This document shows positions 27,075 through 34,890 of a stretch of 64,000 nt of DNA, in pieces. Position numbers and translations under genes: made by a program. The notes beneath the pieces were generated by a model. That model did no database searches. It was given only the letters and a program-made list of their open reading frames with translations, and had not been told where the DNA came from. Origin of the DNA: CAVVXX01 sp052389895 (GTDB lineage: Bacteria > Pseudomonadota > Alphaproteobacteria > Micropepsales > Micropepsaceae); contig JBQTHM010000008.1 in NCBI GenBank assembly GCA_052389895.1, forward strand, positions 62,001-126,000, in the 5' to 3' direction. Position 1 is the first letter of the stretch. Every line of letters starts with the position of its first letter.

Positions 27075-27895
27075 GCGCGCATCTCGACTATCGTGAGGTT
27101 GTCGTAGGCGGCGTGAAGACGGCATGCGTCACGCGCGGCGAGCTTGCCGTCCTGATGGTGGAAGATTGTCTCGCGGCGCGAAATACGCCGGTTCCGCCAA
27201 AACTCGTCTTCACCACCAACGGAAATTCGATCGCGCACGCCGCGCTGCACCGCGGCTTTCGCCGCATTCTCGCGGCTGCCGACATCATTCATGCCGACGG
27301 CCAGCCGGTCGTACTCGCGTCAAAATTCACCCGCGCGCCAATTCCCGAACGCAGTGCCACCACGGATTTCTTCTATGATGCCTGCGCGGCCGCTGAGCGA
27401 CACGGCCTGCGCATGTATTTGCTCGGTGGAAGCGACGACGCGAACCGCGCCTGCGCCGAACGCGTGCAACGCATGTATCCCGGTATCGCGATCGCCGGAC
27501 GGCGTCACGGGTACTTTGCCCGCAGCGAGGAAGCAGCTGTATGCGAAGCGATTAATCAATCGCGCGCCGACATTGTTTGGGTGGGTCTCGGTCTCCCGCT
27601 TGAACAGGAATTCTGCGTGCGCAATCGCGATCGCTTGCGTGCGGGGTGGCTGGTCACGTCGGGGGGCTGTTTCAATTTCGTGATCGGCGCCTATGCGCGC
27701 GCGCCGCGCTGGATGCAGAGGGCAGGCCTGGAGTGGCTGCACCGGTTGTGGTGCGAGCCCCGCAGGCTTGGTCCCAGATATGTGCTCACTAATCCGGTCG
27801 CGTTATTCATGCTGCTCACGCGCACCCATGCGCTTTCCGAAGACGGACAGGCGCATGCCCCGCGGCACACCGCACTGGGCAGCGAGCCCGCGTGA
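27071..27895 (+). CDS. WecG/TagA/CpsF family glycosyltransferase (GT26)
   Basis: The 274-residue glycosyltransferase probably adds the second sugar to the lipid-linked primer. Motifs of the family are FTTNGNSIAHA, ILAAADIIHADGQPVV (the conserved Asp region), RMYLLGGSD, HGYFARSEEAAV, DIVWVGLGLPLEQEF and VTSGGCFNFVIGAYARAPRWMQRAGLEWLHRL (split here by function: glycine loop, then the C-terminal WMQ..GLEW motif). ATG 27071 overlaps the preceding TGA. A longer reading from 26981 would overlap the ExoY-like gene and is unlikely. The donor is probably a UDP-sugar, such as UDP-ManNAc or UDP-glucose; the sequence does not decide. Confidence 0.87.
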   Translation: MSAHLDYREVVVGGVKTACVTRGELAVLMVEDCLAARNTPVPPKLVFTTNGNSIAHAALHRGFRRILAAADIIHADGQPVVLASKFTRAPIPERSATTDFFYDACAAAERHGLRMYLLGGSDDANRACAERVQRMYPGIAIAGRRHGYFARSEEAAVCEAINQSRADIVWVGLGLPLEQEFCVRNRDRLRAGWLVTSGGCFNFVIGAYARAPRWMQRAGLEWLHRLWCEPRRLGPRYVLTNPVALFMLLTRTHALSEDGQAHAPRHTALGSEPA

Positions 27896-29181
27896 TGTCG
27901 AATGTTTCCCGTCAGGCCCTGGCTCAGGCACCCGCACTTTGGCAGCACGCGCGGGGGCTCGTAGGCCGCTACGGACTGACGCTATCCGGCTCGGTCGGCA
28001 TTTCGGCTGCGCATTTTGCTGCCTCCCTCATCTTGCTGCGTGCGCTGCCGCCCGCCGAATTCGGCCTTATGGCGTTCGTGCTTGTGCTTGTGCCTTTCTG
28101 TCTCGGCATTTCGGGTGCACTGCTGGGCGCTTCGGTTTCCATGGCCATCGTGCGAGCGAAAACGCTGGCCGAGGCCGAACTCGCAACCCATTTTAAGGCG
28201 AGCCTGGTGCTCGCTCTTGTCATGGCGCTCGCCATCGCCGCGCTGGTTTTCTGGAGCGGCGGCAGCCGGGGCGCGATTCTTGCCGGCACCTATGGCGGGC
28301 TCATGGCGTTGCGCTGGTTTGCCAGGTCCTATGCCTTCGCGATGGGGCAGCGCCATCGCGTTGCGGTTTCCGACTTTGCCTATGGCGGCCTTCTCCTGGT
28401 TGCGCTTGCCATCCTGCTGGCGCACGGATCGTTCGACCTCAACGAGGCGCTGGTCGCCTTCGTGCTGGCAGTGGGCGTGGCGCAGCTCGTCTTCGGCGCC
28501 AATTATTTGCGGCGCCTGTTGGCCTCGGTGCGCACCGGCTCGCTGCGCGCCTACGGTTCCATCTGGCGCGACCTCACGCGCTGGTCGCTGCTGGGCGTCG
28601 TGCTCACGGAAATCACGGCCAACGCCCACGCGTATCTGGTGACGTTCATTTCCGGCCCGGGTGCGTTCGCCCTGCTGGCCATCGGTTCGCTTCTCATGCG
28701 CCCTGTTTCGCTCTGCCTTACTGCGTTACCCGACCTGGAACGCCCGCTCATGGCGCGCAGTATCGCGGATTCCAATATCGTGCTGGCGCGCCGCAACGTA
28801 GCGGAATTTACGGCGGCCACGGCGCTGGTCTGGCTCGCAACGGCGGCGCTCGCTTTCGCGGCAATCTTCTTCTTTCCCGAATTCGTGCTGAAAGCCGGCT
28901 ACGACGCGAACGAGGTTTTGATTGTGGTTGCGTTTTGGGCCGTTATTATGGCGGTGCGCACGTTCCGCACGCCCGAATCCGTCTTTCTTCAGTCTGCCGG
29001 CGAATTTCGCGCGCTGGCGGGCGCCAGCGCCGCATCGAGCGCCGTCTCTTTTGCGCTGACGCTCGGCCTCTTGTTTGCGTTTGGCCCGGTCGCGTCGCTG
29101 GCGGGCATTCTCGCAGGCGATGCCGTCATGGCGGCAAAAATCTTCTCGCTGTCGCGGGCGTGGAGGGCGCGCCGTGGCTAG
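27892..29181 (+). CDS. Polysaccharide flippase (Wzx-like, MOP superfamily)
   Basis: A 429-residue integral membrane protein with about 12 predicted helices in the oligosaccharide-flippase pattern: LTLSGSVGISAAHFAASLILLR and PPAEFGLMAFVLVLVPF at the N-terminus match family starts. It would flip lipid-linked repeat units across the inner membrane before polymerisation. Start is GTG 27892 (GTGA overlap) or ATG 27895; both are coupled to the previous stop. Its end overlaps the next gene by 8 bases. Sequence conservation in this family is low, so the call rests on topology and context. Confidence 0.82.
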   Translation: MMSNVSRQALAQAPALWQHARGLVGRYGLTLSGSVGISAAHFAASLILLRALPPAEFGLMAFVLVLVPFCLGISGALLGASVSMAIVRAKTLAEAELATHFKASLVLALVMALAIAALVFWSGGSRGAILAGTYGGLMALRWFARSYAFAMGQRHRVAVSDFAYGGLLLVALAILLAHGSFDLNEALVAFVLAVGVAQLVFGANYLRRLLASVRTGSLRAYGSIWRDLTRWSLLGVVLTEITANAHAYLVTFISGPGAFALLAIGSLLMRPVSLCLTALPDLERPLMARSIADSNIVLARRNVAEFTAATALVWLATAALAFAAIFFFPEFVLKAGYDANEVLIVVAFWAVIMAVRTFRTPESVFLQSAGEFRALAGASAASSAVSFALTLGLLFAFGPVASLAGILAGDAVMAAKIFSLSRAWRARRG

Positions 29182-30103
29182 CGTCGTCGTCGCCGTCCCG
29201 ACTTTTCGCCGCCGGCGCGGGCTTGAGCGTCTTCTTTCCGCATTGGCGCAGTTGGAGACGCGCGAAGACGTCTTGGTGCTGGTCGCCGACAACGATGCCG
29301 AAAAGCACGAAGGGCTGAACCTTTGCCAGAAACTGCGCGAGGCGGGATACCGCTGGCCGCTTGAAGTGATCATGGTGCCGGCACGCGGAATTGCGCAGGC
29401 GCGCAACGCGCTGGTGGGGCGCGCGCTGGCCTATCCGCACGTGCAATACGTCGCCATGCTGGACGACGACGAATGGCCGCACCCGCAATGGCTTGATGCC
29501 TTTCTTCGCGTACAGCGCGATACGGGCGCGCAGGCGCTCCATGGCACGGTGATCTCGGTGTTCGAATCGGCTGCGCCGGCCTGGGCGCCGCGCTGCAAGG
29601 GCCTGGCGCATTTGCGCAAGCCAACGGGGCGCGTGCCGATGATCGAAGGCACAAGCAACGTCCTGTTCATGCGCGCATGCCTCGAGAGCATGTCCGGACC
29701 CTGGTTCGATCCGCTGTTTGCGCTGACAGGCGGCGAAGACAAGGATTTCTTCGTTTACCTGCGCGAGCGCGGCTGCCGCTTCGCATGGGCGGACGAAGCG
29801 GTCGCCTATGCCTATGTACCGGCAAGCCGCACGAACTGGCGCTGGGTTCTTCAGCGCGCCTATCGCACCGGCAATTCCGACATGCGCGTGTTTCTCAAGC
29901 ATCCGCAGCGCGCCGCGGCATTCGCCGGCGAGCTGGTCAAGATGTTCGGCGCGCTCTTGTTGGCGCCCATTCTGTTGGCCATGCTGGCCGTGATGCCGAA
30001 TCGCCGCGCGGACATCATGTGCAAGCTCGTTCGGGCGGCGGGAAAGTTCGCCGCCTTTTGCGGCCGCGATTACAAGGAGTACGCGGTCACCCATGGCGCT
30101 TAG
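29174..30103 (+). CDS. Family 2 glycosyltransferase
   Basis: A 309-residue GT-A glycosyltransferase starting at GTG 29174 (ASVVVAVPTFRRRRGLERLL). VLVADND, ARGIAQARNALVG and the metal-binding MLDDDEWPHPQWL (DDD in place of DXD) are seen, then GTSNVLFMRACLE and the GGEDKDFFVYLRERG acceptor/catalytic motif. A hydrophobic stretch near the C-terminus (FGALLLAPILLAMLAVMP) suggests membrane association. It is expected to extend the repeat unit on the cytoplasmic face. It overlaps the flippase by 8 bases and the polymerase by 11. Confidence 0.9.
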   Translation: MASVVVAVPTFRRRRGLERLLSALAQLETREDVLVLVADNDAEKHEGLNLCQKLREAGYRWPLEVIMVPARGIAQARNALVGRALAYPHVQYVAMLDDDEWPHPQWLDAFLRVQRDTGAQALHGTVISVFESAAPAWAPRCKGLAHLRKPTGRVPMIEGTSNVLFMRACLESMSGPWFDPLFALTGGEDKDFFVYLRERGCRFAWADEAVAYAYVPASRTNWRWVLQRAYRTGNSDMRVFLKHPQRAAAFAGELVKMFGALLLAPILLAMLAVMPNRRADIMCKLVRAAGKFAAFCGRDYKEYAVTHGA

Positions 30104-31361
30104 GGAAGCACCGGCGGGCGTCGCAGCCGGCGCGGGTTCGGGTTGGTTCCCCGCATTCGCGTTTCTCGCCTTTCTTGCGCTGGTTTTCGTCGGCCTCGAA
30201 CCGTTCCAGCACGGCGACGCGGTCAGAGATGGCGCCGGCCAGGGCAACATTGCGCGCCAGATTTCCTATTTCATCGCCTTCGCCGCAATTGCCGCCTGTG
30301 CGCTTAACCGCCGCGGGCTACGGGCTTTCTCGGCCGTTCCTCTTGCGCTGACGCTGCTGCTTGCGTGGTGTGTAGCCTCCGCGCTGTGGTCGATTGATCC
30401 TCTGGTGACGTTCAGGCGCGCGGCGCTCGCGCTCATCGTTGTCCTGGCGACCCTTTTCGGTGTGAGCGCGCTGGGGCCCGATCGCAGTCTGCGCCTCTGG
30501 CGCATCTTTCTCGTCCTCATTCTTGTCGCGAACTGGATTTCCCTTCCGCTGTTCGAGCAGGCCGTGCATCAGCCCGGCGACAGCAGTGCGGACCTTGTGG
30601 GCGCCTGGCGCGGCGTTCTTGCGCACAAGAACATTGCAGGCGCGATTTCGGCCATGTCGGCGCTGGTCTTTCTTCACTTTGCGCTGGAGACGCGGCGCCC
30701 CGTCGATTGGTTTTTGTGCCTTGGTTCCTTGGCTTTTCTGGCGATGACGGAATCGAAGACGTCGCTGGGGCTGCTTCCCATCGCGCTTGTCGCCTACTGT
30801 GCATACCGGTTCGCCTCACGGCGCGCGCTTGACCGGCAGATCGTAATGGTTGGCGCCGCTCTCGTGTTTCTGATCGGCGCCTCGGCTCTGCTGCTTGAGG
30901 CGGAAAGGGTCGCAGCCATCCTTTCCGATCCTTCCGAGCTCACGGGCCGCACCGCCATTTGGCAGGCACAAATCGCGTATATCGGCGATCATCCGCTGCT
31001 TGGCGCGGGGTTCGGCGCCTTTGCCGACACGGGCACGCGCTCGCCCATATTTCCTTATGTGAGCGCGCCCTGGATCGCGGAAACGGCACACGGCCATAAC
31101 GGTTACCTGCAACTGCTGGTGACCATCGGGATACCCGGATTTGCTCTCGCAATAGTGGCGCTGGTTGTCCAGCCGGTTGCGGGCTTCCTGCGCGGCGGCC
31201 TGGGCGCGGAGTTCAGGCCGCTGGTCTTTGCAATCTTCAGCTTCGTCGTGCTGCACAACCTCGTCGAATCCGATTTTCTCGAAGGCGACGGGCCCATCTG
31301 GGTGTCGTTTCTTATTGTGCTGGGACTGCTCCGCGAAAGCCGCGTACAGGCGCAATCATGA
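30093..31361 (+). CDS. O-antigen ligase/polymerase family protein (Wzy/ExoQ-like)
   Basis: A 422-residue polytopic membrane protein with 10-12 helices and the Wzy_C/O-antigen ligase domain. The large periplasmic loop contains SELTGRTAIWQAQIAYIGDHPLLGAGFGAF, with the family's conserved Arg and GxGxG-like sequence, and ETAHGHNGYLQLLVTIGIPG, with the conserved His-x-His-Asn. VGAWRGVLAHKNIAG resembles ExoQ. It would polymerise repeat units in the periplasm. It starts inside the end of the glycosyltransferase gene and its stop overlaps the next ATG. Confidence 0.87.
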   Translation: MALREAPAGVAAGAGSGWFPAFAFLAFLALVFVGLEPFQHGDAVRDGAGQGNIARQISYFIAFAAIAACALNRRGLRAFSAVPLALTLLLAWCVASALWSIDPLVTFRRAALALIVVLATLFGVSALGPDRSLRLWRIFLVLILVANWISLPLFEQAVHQPGDSSADLVGAWRGVLAHKNIAGAISAMSALVFLHFALETRRPVDWFLCLGSLAFLAMTESKTSLGLLPIALVAYCAYRFASRRALDRQIVMVGAALVFLIGASALLLEAERVAAILSDPSELTGRTAIWQAQIAYIGDHPLLGAGFGAFADTGTRSPIFPYVSAPWIAETAHGHNGYLQLLVTIGIPGFALAIVALVVQPVAGFLRGGLGAEFRPLVFAIFSFVVLHNLVESDFLEGDGPIWVSFLIVLGLLRESRVQAQS

Positions 31362-32287
31362 ACGCACCGCTCTTTTCCGTCATCATCCCCGCGCACAATC
31401 GCGCGCACGTGCTTGGCAACGCCATCCGCTCGGTGCGGGCGCAGACCTGCCAGGACTTCGAGATTATTGTCGTGGACGACGGCTCGGCTGACGATCCTTG
31501 CAGCGTTGCGCAAAGTTTTGGCGATGCGCGCATCCGAGTCATCCGCCGGCCTCATCAGGGAGCCGGAGCCGCGCGCAACACGGGCATCGAAATGGCGCAT
31601 GGGCGCTATGTCGCGTTCCTGGATTCCGACGATGAATTTCTTCCTCGTCATCTCGAGGCGATGAAGGGGATGCTTGCAGGGCGGCCCAACACCGTCGGTT
31701 ACGCTCGCATCATCGTGGACCGCGGGCAGGGGCGAACCTTCCTGAAGCCGCCGCGGGCGATTCGCCCCGGCGAGCACATGGCAACCTATCTTTTCTGCGA
31801 CCGGGGCTTTGTGCCGACCATTACGCTCGCGCTCGAAGCCGAAGTGGCGCGCCGGGTGAAATACGATCCCGGACTTCGCTTCGGCGACGACAAGGATTTC
31901 GCGCTCAGGCTCCATCTAGCCGGCTGCGATTTCGTCATGGCGGAGCGGCCGGGCGCGATCTGGCACGACGTATACGATCCCGCACGGGCCTCCTCGGGCC
32001 GTAAGGCGCAGGGCCTCGCGCAATGGCTGGAGCGTCTGCCCGAAGGGGTCCCGGCCAGAGCGGTGCACGGCTGCCGCGGCTGGGTTATCGCGAAGAGCAT
32101 CGCGCCCCATGATCCGCTTGGCGCGCTCCGGCTTTACTTGAGTGCGGTCTTGCGCGGCTGCTACCGGCCGCGGCTGGCGTTGATCATTCTCTTGCAGATT
32201 TTTCTTCCCGATCGCCTTTATCGCCGGCTGGCCGATGCCGTGGTGTCGATTCTTGCCGCCGGCAAGAGCGCGCAGCCGGCTTCATGA
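31358..32287 (+). CDS. Family 2 glycosyltransferase
   Basis: A 309-residue GT2 enzyme with a canonical start, FSVIIPAHNRAHVLGNAIRSV. Seen motifs are FEIIVVDDGSADDP (nucleotide-sugar Asp), GAGAARNTGIEMAHG, VAFLDSDDEFLPRHLE (DXD) and GLRFGDDKDFALRLHLAG (catalytic ED-like Asp). Weakly hydrophobic C-terminal helix. Together with the enzyme at 29174 and the WecG-like protein it gives three or four sugar-adding steps after the primer. Four-base overlaps on both sides. Confidence 0.9.
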   Translation: MNAPLFSVIIPAHNRAHVLGNAIRSVRAQTCQDFEIIVVDDGSADDPCSVAQSFGDARIRVIRRPHQGAGAARNTGIEMAHGRYVAFLDSDDEFLPRHLEAMKGMLAGRPNTVGYARIIVDRGQGRTFLKPPRAIRPGEHMATYLFCDRGFVPTITLALEAEVARRVKYDPGLRFGDDKDFALRLHLAGCDFVMAERPGAIWHDVYDPARASSGRKAQGLAQWLERLPEGVPARAVHGCRGWVIAKSIAPHDPLGALRLYLSAVLRGCYRPRLALIILLQIFLPDRLYRRLADAVVSILAAGKSAQPAS

Positions 32288-33276
32288 AAACGATTTCACG
32301 GCGCGCCGCGCTTGGCGGGCTCGCCAGTCTCGCGCCCGCACTTGCATTTGCCCAAACGCAACTGCCGCTCCGGTGCTTGGCGCAACGGCGCGGCTGCCTG
32401 TTCGGCTGCGCGGCCGCGACATACCAGTTGAAGGATTCCGGCCTTGCCAAAGCGCTGGCGCGCGATGCGGGCATTCTTGTTGCCGAATACGAAATGAAGC
32501 GAAAGTCTATCGAACGCGTGCGCGGGCACTTCGATTTCCACGCAGGCGATGCGCTGCGCGCCTTTGCGAAAGCCAACGGCATGGCCTTTCGCGGCCACAC
32601 GCTTGTGTGGCACCGGGCCAACCCGGCCTGGCTCGAAGAAGCGGTGGCAAAAGGCGATGAAAGATTGCTGACGGGTTACATTGACACCGTCGTTCGGCAT
32701 TACGCGGGGCTGCATTCCTGGGATGTCGTAAACGAGGTCGTGGAACCCAAGGACGGAAGGCCGGACGGGCTGCGCAACACGCTTTGGCTTGCGCGTTTCG
32801 GGCCGGCATATGTCGAATTGGCCTTCCGTGCCGCGCGCGCGGCCGACGAAAACGCCATTCTTGTTCTCAACGAATACGGCCTGGAAACGGAAGCGCCCGG
32901 CAACGATTTGCGGCGCCATTTCACCTTGAGGCTGCTCGAACGCTTGCGCTCACGCGCTGTACCTGTGGATGCGCTGGGTCTGCAAGCCCATTTGCGCGTT
33001 TCGGGCGCGCCAATCGACCGCAAAAGGTTTTCACGCTTCTTGCGCGAAGTACGCGCGCTTGGCGTGCGCGTAATGGTCACCGAGCATGACGTAATCGGGA
33101 AAAGCACGAAGCCCACGCGTCACTTCGTCGAGACCGTAATGGAAGCTGACCCGATTGCGATCATCACTTGGGGGCTTTCGCAGAAATTCGCTGGCCGAGG
33201 CATGCTGCTGCCGCTGGATGCGGCTCTTGCGCCCACACCGATGTACGGGGAGATCGCTGCGGCGTTTACGGCGTAA
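32284..33276 (+). CDS. Glycoside hydrolase family 10 (endo-beta-1,4-xylanase-like) with Tat-type signal
   Basis: A 330-residue secreted or periplasmic glycosidase. The N-terminus TISRRAALGGLASLAPALAFA is a twin-arginine-type signal. The GH10 barrel follows: RGHTLVWHRANPAWL, the acid/base Glu151 in SWDVVNEVVEP, NEYGLE, LGLQAHL and the nucleophile Glu267 in VMVTEHDV. The usual sequence at the last site is TELD, so the residue after the nucleophile is His instead of Leu/Ile/Tyr. A carbohydrate-binding module is absent. As it is translationally coupled to glycosyltransferase genes (ATGA overlap), it more likely trims or releases the polysaccharide made here than digests plant xylan; that is inference. 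Last gene of the operon from 26400. Confidence 0.88.
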   Translation: MKTISRRAALGGLASLAPALAFAQTQLPLRCLAQRRGCLFGCAAATYQLKDSGLAKALARDAGILVAEYEMKRKSIERVRGHFDFHAGDALRAFAKANGMAFRGHTLVWHRANPAWLEEAVAKGDERLLTGYIDTVVRHYAGLHSWDVVNEVVEPKDGRPDGLRNTLWLARFGPAYVELAFRAARAADENAILVLNEYGLETEAPGNDLRRHFTLRLLERLRSRAVPVDALGLQAHLRVSGAPIDRKRFSRFLREVRALGVRVMVTEHDVIGKSTKPTRHFVETVMEADPIAIITWGLSQKFAGRGMLLPLDAALAPTPMYGEIAAAFTA

Positions 33277-33313
33277 TCGGGCGCATGGGCCGGAAAAGAA
33301 CGGGTTTTCGCCT

Positions 33314-33328
33314 GTCCCGATTTGGGAC
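33314..33328. promoter_or_regulatory. Second GTCCCG-ATT-TGGGAC palindrome
   Basis: GTCCCGATTTGGGAC has 5-bp perfect arms plus a G/T mismatch, and matches the palindrome at 26234 at 12 of 15 positions. It lies 38 bases after the GH10 stop and 114 bases before the ATP-grasp-like start. The shared GTCCCGAWWYGGGAC form in both non-coding gaps of the locus argues for one regulator acting on both transcription units. Confidence 0.5.
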
Positions 33329-33378
33329 GTTTCATCCAGGATGATGGCCAGCGCACGCACCGCGGCGGGCGCCTGCCA

Positions 33379-33393
33379 TGACGTAAAATTTGC
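33379..33393 (+). promoter_or_regulatory. Weak sigma-54-like element upstream of the ATP-grasp-like pseudogene
   Basis: TGACGTAAAATTTGC has the TTTGC -12 box and correct spacing, but only one G of the invariant -24 GG. It is 50 bases below the palindrome at 33314 and 49 bases above the start codon. The missing G makes this doubtful; it is listed because of its position relative to the repeated palindrome. Confidence 0.2.
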
Positions 33394-33442
33394 GCGCAAG
33401 ACTTCACCGGAGATTGACGGTTGGCCTCTAGATTTTTTCGGG

Positions 33443-34673
33443 ATGAGTGCCCGCGTTCTTCTTTTCGCCACCGTCGCCTGGCCCTCGATTGCGCGTCTTG
33501 CCGGCGCGTTTGCCGACGTGGGCGCGGGCGTTTCGGCAGTTGCGCCAAAGGGTACGCCTGTCCTCCTCAGCCGCTATGTGACGCGGTCCTATGTGTTCCG
33601 GCCGCTGGCTCCCTTCGATTCGTTGCGCATGGCGATGTGGTCCAGCCCACAGGATTTGATCGTTCCGTGCGGTTCTCTTTTTGCAGCGCCTGTATGAGGC
33701 GGCGAACAGGGCCGAGCCCAGCATTGCCACCGTCATCCGCCGTTCCCTCGGCAATCCGGAATGTTACGAACGCCTCACAGCCTGCCCGGACCTCATTCAG
33801 TGCGCGCACAAGCTCGGCATTGCTGCCCCGGTCACGCACGCCATCGGGTCCCAACGCGAGCTGGAACGGCATCTCGTGTCTGCCTCGTATCCCGTTGTGC
33901 TGAAGGCCGATGGAAGCTGGAGCGGCGAAAGGATCGCCGTCGCGCATGGCCACGACGAGGCAATTGCGACCTACCGGCGTCTCGCGTCGCTGCAATCGCG
34001 CTGGCGCAATCTTGTGCGCGCCGCCGCCCGCGGCGATCGCGCATCCCTCTACACGGCCGTCCATCGCCAGGAGCGGGGCTGCAGCTTGCAGTCCTGCGTT
34101 GGCGGCGCCCAGGCGACCACGGCGTTTGCCTGCTGGCAGGGCAATTTGCTGGCCTCGATTCACCTGGATGTCGTGGTCGCGCAGAACGACACCGGGCCGG
34201 CCCCGGTGGTGAGGCGCGCCGAAAGCGCGGATATGGAAAACGCGGCGCGGCGCATCGCACGGCGTTTCCGGCTGAGCGGCCTGCACGGGCTCGATTTCGT
34301 TCGCGGCACCGACGGCAAGCCGCAACTCGTCGCGATGCACCCGCGCGCAGTACAGGGCAGCTACCTGCCATTCGGACCGGCGCATGATCTAGCCGCTGCG
34401 CTCGTTGCCGCCGCCACGCGCTCGGAGGTGGCCGCCCGTCCTGCGATCGCCGAAAATGAGGTCGCATTCTTTCCCGGCGAATGGAGACGCGATCCCGCCA
34501 GCCCTCATCTGATTACCGCCTTCCATGATGTGCCGTGGGACGATCCTGACGTGCTTCGCGACTGCCTCGGCTTTCCAAGAAACGGCAGGGCGGCGCCGGG
34601 AAAAGCGGCGTCCGGCGCAGCCCTGACCCTTGGTGGCAAATCGGAACTGATCCCGCTCCGCCATACTTCTTAA
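33443..34673 (+). pseudogene. ATP-grasp domain protein, frameshifted
   Basis: The first frame from ATG 33443 reads MSARVLLFATVAWPSIARLA and reaches SPQDLIVPCG, then hits a stop at 33695-33697. The sense resumes in the next frame at VLFLQRLYEAANRAEPS (about 33672) and runs to 34673. Joined, this is an ATP-grasp protein of about 405 residues: an N-terminal Rossmann-like domain, then VVLKADGSWSGERIAVAHG (ATP-binding) and GLHGLDFVRGTDGKPQLVAMHPRA (metal-binding region, usually EINPR). The family expects D-L-I-V-P-C-D-D at the break, so a small deletion of 3n+2 bases between the two GTGC copies is a possible cause. Its role in polysaccharide synthesis is unknown. Either a pseudogene or an assembly error. 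Confidence 0.75.
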
Positions 34674-34685
34674 CAAGCAGTTAAC
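34670..34685. promoter_or_regulatory. CtrA-type binding site (TTAAC-N6-TTAAC)
   Basis: TTAACAAGCAGTTAAC matches the full alphaproteobacterial CtrA recognition sequence TTAA-N7-TTAA exactly, including both following C residues. It overlaps the stop codon of the ATP-grasp pseudogene and lies 206 bases before the Wzc-like start. A further TTAAC half-site occurs at 34836. CtrA regulates cell-cycle, motility and surface polysaccharide genes in this class. Confidence 0.55.
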
Positions 34686-34721
34686 CTTTGCCACACAGCA
34701 TCCGTCTGGGGGTGTTCGCGG

Positions 34722-34865
34722 ATGCATGTACGATGCCGGGCGCGAGCGTGTGCTTTGGACACGGGTGTTGCATTCGCGCTGCTGCTTCCCGCACTGGCGA
34801 ACGGAGGCGGCGGCGCCGCCATCGTAAGCGACCCGTTAACGCTTCCGCAGGAAGCCGCGGCGTAA
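34722..34865 (+). CDS. Possible 47-residue small secreted peptide (speculative)
   Basis: An ATG-started frame gives an Arg/Cys-containing head, a hydrophobic core (VAFALLLPALANGGGG), then AAIVSDPLTLPQEAAA and TAA. The profile resembles a signal peptide with a short mature part. It fills most of the gap between the CtrA-type site and the Wzc-like gene. There is no strong ribosome site and I recognise no family. It may simply be leader sequence of the downstream gene. Confidence 0.2.
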   Translation: MHVRCRARACALDTGVAFALLLPALANGGGGAAIVSDPLTLPQEAAA

Positions 34866-34890
34866 GGCTCGTGCGGAGGGCGCGGATCGC

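Noticed and set aside
34769..34790. Possible sigma-54 promoter TGGACACGGGTGTTGC before the Wzc-like gene
   Set aside because: The GG and GC elements are 11 rather than 10 bases apart, and sigma-54 tolerates little change in this spacing.
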